This document shows, piece by piece, positions 13,812 through 19,780 of a stretch of 19,780 nt of DNA. Source of the stretch: Thermoplasmata archaeon (GTDB taxonomy: Archaea > Thermoplasmatota > Thermoplasmata > Thermoplasmatales > Thermoplasmataceae); assembly GCA_021850835.1 (NCBI GenBank), contig JAJZKS010000005.1, forward strand, positions 1 to 19,780, in the 5' to 3' direction. Below the pieces are notes generated by a model. That model was given only the letters and a program-made list of their open reading frames with translations. It did no database searches and had not been told where the DNA came from. Position 1 is the stretch's first letter, and the number at the start of each line of letters is the position of its first letter. The position numbers were made by a program, and so were the translations under genes.

Positions 13812-13916
13812 CGGACTGTGATTTGTGCTCTATACTTTAATCTGTTCCATCAGCTCTCCGCAGTCGATTGACCTAAAAGACAGAACTTAACTTATATTGA
13901 ATGCAGATCACATATC

Positions 13917-14417
13917 ATGAGCCTTGAGGAAAAGGTGGAAGCAATCCTCTATGCATCTGAAAACCCCCTTTCCATTGCAGACATCGCAACTGTCCTTAGT
14001 GAAAACAAGGATGAGGTGATGAAGGCGCTCAAGGCACTTATAAAAGATTACAGGAAACGCCCTACCTCACTGGACATAGTGAGGAATGGAATCAGGTATA
14101 AAATGCAACTTAAGAACGAGTTTTCCGACCTTGTTACTCCTGTTTCAAAGAGGGAGATATCAAACCTGGAGCTTAGGATACTTGGATTTGTCGCTGCAAA
14201 TCCACAGTGCATGAGGGGAGATATTGTTCAGCATTTTGGTGACAGGGGCAGAGCGCCGCTTGAAGGGCTTGTGCACAGAAAATTCCTCTCTGCGAGGAAA
14301 TACAGGAATACTGAACTCTACAGCGTTACCCGGGAATTTTACAGGTATTTCAACATAAACAAGAGTGAATTGGAATCAAAGGTAAAAAATTCCGAAGAGG
14401 CTGAGAACGTTGAGTAG
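13917..14417 (+). CDS. scpB: Segregation and condensation protein B
   Basis: 166 residues. ScpB is the winged-helix kite subunit that works with ScpA and SMC in chromosome organisation. The opening SLEEKVEAILYASENPLS and the first winged helix (IADIATVLSENKDEVMKALKALIKDY) are typical. A second winged helix covers about residues 80-150 (KREISNLELRILGFVAANPQ), followed by an acidic tail. The most diagnostic bacterial segment (RGxPxLY near the end of WHD2) is only loosely kept as RGRAPLEGLV. A TTATATT box lies about 22 bases before the ATG, suggesting a leaderless mRNA. The 3' end overlaps purD by eight bases. scpA and smc are not in this window. Confidence 0.87.
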   Translation: MSLEEKVEAILYASENPLSIADIATVLSENKDEVMKALKALIKDYRKRPTSLDIVRNGIRYKMQLKNEFSDLVTPVSKREISNLELRILGFVAANPQCMRGDIVQHFGDRGRAPLEGLVHRKFLSARKYRNTELYSVTREFYRYFNINKSELESKVKNSEEAENVE

Positions 14418-15708
14418 AATCCTGCTTGTGGGAGGAGGTGGCAGGGAAGATGCCGTTGCCAGAAGGATCCTGGAGAGCGGCGGTGAACTCTTTTCTGCCC
14501 TCAAGAACCGGAACCCCTCTATTATCGGAATGAGCAAGTCCCACTTCATTGTTGATGAGTTGGACCATTCAAAAATTACCGATTTTGCTGTGAAAAACAA
14601 GGTAGACCTTGCATTCATAGGCCCGGATCCAGTGCTGGATACACCGCTTGCAGAAGAACTATCGTCCAAAGGCATCCTAGTGGCGTCCCCCTCCAGATCA
14701 GCTGCGAGGCTCGAGACCTCGAAGTCCTATATGAGGGACCTCCTCACAAGGCACAGCATCCCGGGAAATATCTTCTCAAGGCTGTTCAGGGAAAAGGCAG
14801 AGCTTGAATCTTTTCTCTCAAAGGAAAATAGGGAATTTGCTGTCAAGCCAATCGGACTCACGGGAGGCAAGGGTGTCAAGGTAATGGGAGTACACCTCCA
14901 GAATGTTTCACAGGCACTGGATTACGGGAAAGAAATCCTTGAGAAAGATGGGGAGGTCCTTCTTGAGGAGAGGATCCAGGGAGAGGAGTTTTCACTCCAG
15001 GTTTTCACAGATGGAAACAGGATTGCTCCCACTCCGCTTGCCCAGGATTTCAAGAGAGCTTATGAGCATGATGAGGGCCCCAACACTGGGGGCATGGGGT
15101 CCATAACTGACAGCAATGGCCTACTCCCCTTCATCCCGCAGAAGAGTTTTGATTTCGCCCTCCTTGTTATGCAGAAGATTGCTGCTTCAATGAAAACAGA
15201 CGGGAACCCTTTCAGGGGCATCATGTACGGTCAGTTCATGGAAACCACTGATGGCCCGAAGGTTGTTGAGGTCAACGCAAGATTTGCCGATCCTGAGAGC
15301 CTGAATATACTGAGCCTTTTCAAGGGGGACTTTGTGGAACTCCTTTTCTCCATGGCAGAGGGGAACCTGAAAACCAATTTCGACTTTGAACAATCTGCAA
15401 GCGTGCTGAAATATGTTGTGCCGAAAGGATACGGCACCAAGCCGGTTGCAGGCACTCTGGAGATCGACCTCAAGTCAATTGCACCGGATATCATGCTATA
15501 TTATGCAGCGGTTTCCGGCACGAAGGAGAAAGTCGAGATGTCTACCTCAAGGTCTTTGGCCCTTGTGGGAATTGCACCCACAATTGAGGAGGCATCTGAG
15601 AGGGTGGAACAGAACCTTAAGTTCATAAGAGGCGAATATTACTTGAGGCATGACATTGGCTCAAGGCAGATGATGGAAGAAAAGATGAGGAATTTCAGTA
15701 GAGCCTGA
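14410..15708 (+). CDS. purD: Phosphoribosylamine-glycine ligase (GAR synthetase)
   Basis: 432 residues, normal length for PurD, which joins phosphoribosylamine and glycine with ATP in step two of purine synthesis. The N-terminal domain opens with ILLVGGGGREDAVARRI. The ATP-grasp region has FAVKPIGLTGGKGV, EERIQGEEFSLQVFTDG, DEGPNTGGMGSIT and GIMYGQFMETTDGP followed by VVEVNARFADPES; the last is RFGDPE in most bacterial enzymes. The C-terminal lid domain is present. The start is TTG at 14410, inside the last codons of scpB (eight-base overlap), so translation is coupled and initiation probably depends on ribosomes finishing scpB. The 3' end overlaps the convergent SelB-like gene by 14 bases. 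Confidence 0.95.
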   Translation: MSRILLVGGGGREDAVARRILESGGELFSALKNRNPSIIGMSKSHFIVDELDHSKITDFAVKNKVDLAFIGPDPVLDTPLAEELSSKGILVASPSRSAARLETSKSYMRDLLTRHSIPGNIFSRLFREKAELESFLSKENREFAVKPIGLTGGKGVKVMGVHLQNVSQALDYGKEILEKDGEVLLEERIQGEEFSLQVFTDGNRIAPTPLAQDFKRAYEHDEGPNTGGMGSITDSNGLLPFIPQKSFDFALLVMQKIAASMKTDGNPFRGIMYGQFMETTDGPKVVEVNARFADPESLNILSLFKGDFVELLFSMAEGNLKTNFDFEQSASVLKYVVPKGYGTKPVAGTLEIDLKSIAPDIMLYYAAVSGTKEKVEMSTSRSLALVGIAPTIEEASERVEQNLKFIRGEYYLRHDIGSRQMMEEKMRNFSRA

Positions 15709-16600
15709 TCTTCCCCTGTATTCTTGGAGACTTGTTTGGAGTTGCCACGACAAGTTCATTCTTGACCTTTACAATAGGCTTCTCCAGGGTGAATTTATCC
15801 TTGTCAGCCACTCCTCTTTGGTATCTCATCTGGTCTGACACAAATATTTCAAAGCTGGAATCACTGAGACCCTTAACCGCAGGGTGGAACTCAAATTTGC
15901 CCTGGAATTCTGTGAGGTATTCAAATGGACCTTCTGACATGAACATTCCCCTCTCGATCTCTTCTGCATCAATGTTCTTAAGTGCGAGCCCCACCCTTGT
16001 TCCGCTCTCCACTGAATCCTGGTCCTCATCCTGCACCTGGATAGACCTGATCTGGGCTTCCTTGTTGGCATATGAACACATGAGCTTCTGGTGCTTCTCC
16101 ACCCTGCCCCCGAGGACAAAACCAAGGGCAACGGTTCCAACACTCTTTACCTTGAAGAAATGGTCAACCACTATTGTTGGTTTGCTGAATCTAGGCAGGT
16201 GCTTCTCCCTGGAAAGGATGTCAAGAAACTCCATGTGGTTTCCTGAGTAAAACTTGAAGTCTTTCAGTGAGGTTTTGGATATTATGGGCTTAAGCTGGTC
16301 GATCTTGCTCTCGTCATCTACAAGGAAGTAACCACGCTTCATGCCCATCAGGTCCAAGGCAATTATGGCTTCACCAAGCTCTTTTGTAAGGTTGTTGCCA
16401 TTGACAAGTGCAATATCTGCAGGATAAATGCAGTCTGTCAGAGATGAGATCTTGTCGGGGAATCGTGTTGGAGTCAGGAAAGTGTAGATATTCTCCCCGT
16501 CTTTCCTGTTGTAAAGTGTAATATCACTCTCCGTGGCTTTCTTTGATACTGTTTTCAGGAAATCTCCGATATCATAAGCAAACGCATTCAGGCTATTCAT
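15695..16600 (-). CDS. Archaeal SelB-like translation-factor protein with degenerate GTPase domain
   Basis: 301 residues. Residues about 141-221 are a clear translation-GTPase domain II barrel (VVDHFFKVKSVGTVALGFVL, then RSIQVQ and VGLALKN..AEEIERGMFM), closest to EF-Tu and SelB. Residues 225-301 may be a domain III-like barrel. The first 140 residues sit where the G domain should be and keep its late fold (ADIALVNGN.LTKELGEAIIALDLMGMKRGYFLV), but the P-loop GxxxxGKS/T, the DxPGH motif and a normal NKxD are missing. This matches the archaeal SelB-like (aSelBL) family described for archaea that do not use selenocysteine; its role is unknown. The ATG overlaps the end of the ferrochelatase gene by eight bases, making it the third gene of the heme operon. 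Confidence 0.8.
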   Translation of the reverse strand: MNSLNAFAYDIGDFLKTVSKKATESDITLYNRKDGENIYTFLTPTRFPDKISSLTDCIYPADIALVNGNNLTKELGEAIIALDLMGMKRGYFLVDDESKIDQLKPIISKTSLKDFKFYSGNHMEFLDILSREKHLPRFSKPTIVVDHFFKVKSVGTVALGFVLGGRVEKHQKLMCSYANKEAQIRSIQVQDEDQDSVESGTRVGLALKNIDAEEIERGMFMSEGPFEYLTEFQGKFEFHPAVKGLSDSSFEIFVSDQMRYQRGVADKDKFTLEKPIVKVKNELVVATPNKSPRIQGKIRLY

Positions 16601-17489
16601 TTAACACCCCTGCTTCTCTGAGTATATGTTGCTGCAATAATGAAACCATCTGTTTGGAATCATTTGGCAGTTCCGATCTTACGTATATCATGCCATTTTC
16701 CCTGACTTTCCCGCCAAACTCGTGGTCAAGGTCGTACAGAATCTCAAGATGCTCGTAGATGAAACCTATGGGAACTGCAAGCACATCCCTGTATCCCCTG
16801 GACTTTATTCTGTCTAGAATATCAAAGACTGATGGTTCCAGCCATGTCTTGCCATATTTTCCCCTGCTCTGGTAACCCACAAAATATTCCTTCAAGCCAA
16901 GTTTGCCCGCGATGAGTTCAGATGCTTTCCTGAAATCGCCATCATATTCCTTTTCCGGCCCCCTGAAAAGTGGCAGGCTGTGAGCGTCAAACAATACTGC
17001 GGTCTCCTCATCAATAGGATATTGTATCATAAGATCCGCCCACGCTTCAGATAGCATATTGAGGTCAAACCCATTCACAAAGCTGATCTCAGACTCAAAG
17101 GACATGTTTTTCATTGCCTCTATGGATGGTTCCAGGTATGAATTCCTGACATTGGTGGACTGGAATGGGAAAAGCGGAATGGCGATTATCTTTTCCGAGC
17201 GGGATTCTTTTGCCTTTTCAAGCGCTTCTTTCAGAGTCGGCTTCCAGTGCTTGTTTCCAAGTATAACTTCAAACTCCCCAGACTTCGAAAGTTCCTTCTG
17301 GAGTTTTTCCACAATTCTTTCTATAATCGCATTTGATGGGGAAACACCGTTTGCCATAGCATACTTTTCTGTGTTCTCTTTTAATGCGTAATCCGGGACC
17401 GGCTTTCCCTCATAGATGCCTTCCAGGTATGGAAGCACGTCCTCCATTCTGGTAGGGCTGCCATAAGCCATCAGGATAACTGTGATCAT
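16593..17489 (-). CDS. hemH: Ferrochelatase (HemH/CpfC family)
   Basis: 298 residues. The enzyme inserts ferrous iron into a porphyrin. The catalytic His is H170 in LFDAHSLP; the conserved Glu is E249 in VPIGFIYEHLEILYDLD, very like the Bacillus coproporphyrin ferrochelatase segment PVGFVxDHLEVLYD. YQSRGKYGKTWLEPS matches the family's QS....WL.P loop. The N-terminal AYGSPT segment has Thr where, as I recall, the Bacillus enzyme has the metal-site Tyr of AYGTPY. Overall resemblance is to the Bacillus-type (CpfC) group, but whether the substrate is coproporphyrin or protoporphyrin cannot be decided here. The gene overlaps hemE by four bases (ATGA-type) and the SelB-like gene by eight. Confidence 0.92.
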   Translation of the reverse strand: MITVILMAYGSPTRMEDVLPYLEGIYEGKPVPDYALKENTEKYAMANGVSPSNAIIERIVEKLQKELSKSGEFEVILGNKHWKPTLKEALEKAKESRSEKIIAIPLFPFQSTNVRNSYLEPSIEAMKNMSFESEISFVNGFDLNMLSEAWADLMIQYPIDEETAVLFDAHSLPLFRGPEKEYDGDFRKASELIAGKLGLKEYFVGYQSRGKYGKTWLEPSVFDILDRIKSRGYRDVLAVPIGFIYEHLEILYDLDHEFGGKVRENGMIYVRSELPNDSKQMVSLLQQHILREAGVLNE

Positions 17490-18508
17490 GTGACTACCCC
17501 TGATTGGTGCACAGTTCTTACAATTTCCCTTAGGGTATCCGGATCCGTATCGGGCAGAACCCCGTGGCCAAGGTTGAAGATATAGTTACCTTTGAATTTC
17601 ATTTCTGCCGCAAGTTTCTCGGATTCAGCTACGGCACGATCCGGTGAACGGGAAACCATAAGTGGATCTATATTTCCCTGCATACCGGTCTCATCCTTAA
17701 GCTTCTTTGTTGCCTCAGGCAGGTTGACCCTCCAGTCCAGGCTGAGAAAGTCAAAGCCTGTTTTTTCCAGCTCTTCAAGCATGCCTCCTGTTTGGGTGCT
17801 GAAATATATGCCCTTAGTGAATGCAGAAATTTCGGCAGATATGGGGGAGAGGAAATTATCCCTGTACCACCTGAACATTGATGTTGGAAGGAAACCTGCC
17901 CAACTGTCAAAGATCTGGATTGCTCCAGCGCCTGACCTTACCTGCTCCCTGCAATTTGAAATAACCATTTCCCTGATCATTTCCAGCATTCTCCTCATAG
18001 CAGTGTCACCCTTGTACAAGAGGGTCTTTGTTGCGGCCAGGTCTTTGTCGGGGTGCCCTAGGGTCAGGTATGAGACAATGGTCAATGGCCCTCCGGAGAA
18101 GCCAATAACAGGAGTATCATGATATTTTTCCCTGAATTTTGCAATGGCCCTGTATGTCCCATATTTCATTTCAGACGGTGAAAATTCCCATATCCCCTTA
18201 AGTTCTCTGTTAGCATTGAAAGGGTTGGCAATAACAGGGCCGACATTTTCCTTGAAATCCAGGGAAAAGCCCATTGCCTCAAGCGGGATTGTAATGTCAG
18301 AAAAAATGATGGCTGCGTCCACACCAAGAAGCCCTACAGGTTCTTCAGTGACTTTGACGGTGAGATCGGGGTCCCGGCATATTTCTTTGATAGTATATTT
18401 GGTCCGCAATTCCCTGTAGCCTTTAAGGTACCGGCCAGCCTGCCTCATGAACCACACTGGCGTGGATTCATGTTGTTCCCCATTCAGGGCGGCCAGAAAA
18501 TTGTTCAT
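17486..18508 (-). CDS. hemE: Uroporphyrinogen III decarboxylase
   Basis: 340 residues, full length. The enzyme removes four carboxyl groups from uroporphyrinogen III to give coproporphyrinogen III. Signature elements are VWFMRQAGRYLKGYRE near residues 18-33, the FSDITIPLEAMG segment with D71 near 69-80, FSGGPLT, the FDSWAG segment and the C-terminal NLGHGVLPDTDP. An ATTCATAATTT box about 25 bases before the ATG suggests a leaderless mRNA and places the operon promoter here. hemE is the first gene of hemE-hemH-SelB-like. Having both hemE and a ferrochelatase points to a classical or coproporphyrin heme route rather than the siroheme-based route used by many other archaea. Confidence 0.96.
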   Translation of the reverse strand: MNNFLAALNGEQHESTPVWFMRQAGRYLKGYRELRTKYTIKEICRDPDLTVKVTEEPVGLLGVDAAIIFSDITIPLEAMGFSLDFKENVGPVIANPFNANRELKGIWEFSPSEMKYGTYRAIAKFREKYHDTPVIGFSGGPLTIVSYLTLGHPDKDLAATKTLLYKGDTAMRRMLEMIREMVISNCREQVRSGAGAIQIFDSWAGFLPTSMFRWYRDNFLSPISAEISAFTKGIYFSTQTGGMLEELEKTGFDFLSLDWRVNLPEATKKLKDETGMQGNIDPLMVSRSPDRAVAESEKLAAEMKFKGNYIFNLGHGVLPDTDPDTLREIVRTVHQSGVVT

Positions 18509-18564
18509 CTTGCTATATCTTTGAAGAAATTATGAATGTTTCCAGAATTCGAAGAGCCGGCAAA

Positions 18565-19011
18565 TCAGACAATCTCTATCTTTACGGCCCAGTCTGTTTT
18601 ATTCTGGACAACATTGACACTTAGATCTAGTTCCCTAAGCTTGGAAATCATATCTTCCGCCTCCGATTCCTTTGAGAAATGTATGTAAAGGCTGTCAAAT
18701 CCAATTTCAGGCATTGCAGATATTTTAGGCAGCACTGGTTCCATTCGGTTGATAATTTCCCTGAACTTCCCCATGTCTGCCCGCAGGCTTCCATTGTTTA
18801 TTTTCTTCTGGGCAAGATCTATGAGGGCAGTTGACATTCCCTTCTGTACCTTGTTTGTTATCTGCCTATCGCTGGGTATGAAAACTGCATATATTGCTAA
18901 GCCTGCACCAATTATAAATGCGATAATGCTGCTTGCGGCCTGGTGCAACAATACTGCTATAATGCCGAGGATGATAAATGCAACCCCAACCAGAAAAAAT
19001 GACCGGTTCAA
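18565..19011 (-). CDS. Small membrane protein with two N-terminal helices
   Basis: 148 residues from a TTG start (reading NRSFFLVG after Met). Two hydrophobic helices at about 4-23 and 27-45 are separated by a few residues, leaving roughly 100 soluble residues, probably in the cytoplasm given the basic and polar segment after helix two. The soluble part has an amphipathic helix (NKVQKGMSTALIDLAQKKIN), and its last 45 residues (FDSLYIHFSKESEAEDMISK and following) look like a small alpha/beta domain. No known motif. A TTTATTAA box about 26 bases before TTG supports this start and a leaderless mRNA. It may be a separate transcript 56 bases upstream of hemE. Function unknown. Confidence 0.72.
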   Translation of the reverse strand: MNRSFFLVGVAFIILGIIAVLLHQAASSIIAFIIGAGLAIYAVFIPSDRQITNKVQKGMSTALIDLAQKKINNGSLRADMGKFREIINRMEPVLPKISAMPEIGFDSLYIHFSKESEAEDMISKLRELDLSVNVVQNKTDWAVKIEIV

Positions 19012-19072
19012 CCACTAAACAATGCTTTCCCATTAATAAAAATTATTAAAATGAGCATTTTCGCCCATTGTT

Positions 19073-19780
19073 TCATGGCCTAGTTCTTCTTACTGTCCTG
19101 GGATAGGGGATTGCTTCCTTTATATTTGACAGCTTCATGATCCACATGCAAAGCCTGTCGAGCCCAAGACCGAAGCCACTGTGGGGGACACTTCCATATT
19201 TTCTCAGGTCCAGGTACCAGTAATAATCATCTTTTGGAAGATTGTATTCCTCCATTCTTTTCTCCAGGAGATTAAGGTCCCAGATCCTTTCCCCTCCCCC
19301 TATGATCTCACCGTAACCCTCGGGAGCGAGCAGGTCGTGGCACAGTATCTCTGAAGGGTTCTCAGGATCCGGGAGATGGTAGAAAGTCTTCAGTTCTGTG
19401 GGAAAGTGTGTCACAAATACCGGCTTGTCGAAGTGGACAGTTATGGCCCTTTCCTCGTCTGCACCGAGGTCGTCTCCGTACTTGAGGTCGAGCCCCCACT
19501 CGTTCTTGGCCATCTCCATGAGTTTTGCATACCTTATCCTTGGGAATGGCGCCTTGATATTTTTAAGAACTTCGATGTCTCTTCCAAGTATCTTGAGTTC
19601 TTCCTCATTGTTTTTCACAACCTTTCCAACGATGTATTCGACCATCTGTTCCTCGATGTCCATCATTTCCTCGTTGTGGATCCAGGCTACTTCAGCCTCT
19701 GCGTGCCAGTATTCTGTCAGGTGCCTGAATGTCCTTGACTTTTCCGCCCTGAAACTGGGAGATATGGTGTAAGATCGGAA
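19073..19780 (-). CDS. asnS: Asparaginyl-tRNA synthetase, C-terminal part (5' end outside window)
   Basis: 235 codons plus TAG are visible and the frame is open to the right edge, so the N-terminal anticodon-binding domain and motif 1 are outside. The class II core is clear: motif 2 ([24 protein letters not shown]), the [17 protein letters not shown] strand, [18 protein letters not shown], and motif 3 ([13 protein letters not shown]). The [12 protein letters not shown] segment and the GEIIGG loop favour AsnRS over AspRS. It charges tRNA-Asn with asparagine. Direct AsnRS charging implies the organism need not make Asn-tRNA through Asp-tRNA amidation. Downstream, 61 bases hold the promoter of the two-helix membrane protein. 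Confidence 0.92.
   Translation of the reverse strand, partial: FRSYTISPSFRAEKSRTFRHLTEYWHAEAEVAWIHNEEMMDIEEQMVEYIVGKVVKNNEEELKILGRDIEVLKNIKAPFPRIRYAKLMEMAKNEWGLDLKYGDDLGADEERAITVHFDKPVFVTHFPTELKTFYHLPDPENPSEILCHDLLAPEGYGEIIGGGERIWDLNLLEKRMEEYNLPKDDYYWYLDLRKYGSVPHSGFGLGLDRLCMWIMKLSNIKEAIPYPRTVRRTRP

Noticed and set aside
14328..14336. Another CGTTACC in the scpB region, plus the near-match GGTAACC at 194-200
   Set aside because: Isolated copies outside the 454-761 cluster are expected by chance in about 20 kb, and the 194 site differs at the last base, so neither was added to the array.
1..19780. CRISPR array, insertion sequence or rRNA gene
   Set aside because: No regularly spaced direct repeats, transposase motifs with terminal repeats, or conserved rRNA segments are visible; the only strong repeat cluster is the GGTAACG array, whose spacing is irregular.

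Overview
The window looks like part of the chromosome of a Thermoplasmatales-type euryarchaeon (Thermoplasma, Ferroplasma and Cuniculiplasma are relatives of the kind implied), with the end of an integrated mobile element at its left side. The archaeal assignment rests on an Lhr-type helicase, a TOPRIM (UPF0292-like) protein, short-form RNase Z, an archaeal SelB-like factor and an archaeal-type AsnRS. Many genes also have a TATA box 22-28 bases before the start codon, which points to leaderless transcripts, and TTG starts are common. Genus is not determined; no search could be run.

Region 1 (1-4654) is accessory DNA. A leftward operon encodes a ribbon-helix-helix protein, a 39-residue protein, a PrimPol-type primase-polymerase, a D5_N domain protein, a D5/P4-type superfamily 3 helicase and a small protein cut by the window edge. 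The D5_N protein and the helicase lie in one reading frame, separated by a single TAA. The helicase linker DNA (454-761) carries ten copies of GGTAACG arranged around an AT-rich core with a long imperfect inverted repeat. This looks like a replication origin embedded in the replication gene and is the most interesting feature here. A divergent gene (3557-4531) encodes an unrecognised protein with two zinc-ribbon-like units. The accessory DNA ends at tRNA-Ser(GCU), a typical integration target; no integrase or second attachment site is visible.

Region 2 (4655-7344) holds tRNA-Ser, a 53-residue protein whose stop codon touches the tRNA 5' end, a sequon-rich membrane-anchored surface protein, and an overlooked 23-residue acidic peptide with a strong Shine-Dalgarno and TTG start.

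Region 3 (7345-11517, rightward) is nucleic-acid processing: an Lhr-family helicase, a TOPRIM protein and RNase Z. Region 4 (11521-13811, leftward) has an NCS1-type permease, a Dcd/dUTPase-family enzyme whose residues fit dUTPase better than dCTP deaminase, and an SRPBCC protein. Region 5 (13917-15708, rightward) is a coupled scpB-purD pair. Region 6 (15695-19780, leftward) has the 3' part of asnS, a two-helix membrane protein, and a tightly overlapping operon of hemE, a ferrochelatase gene and a SelB-like factor with a degenerate GTPase domain.
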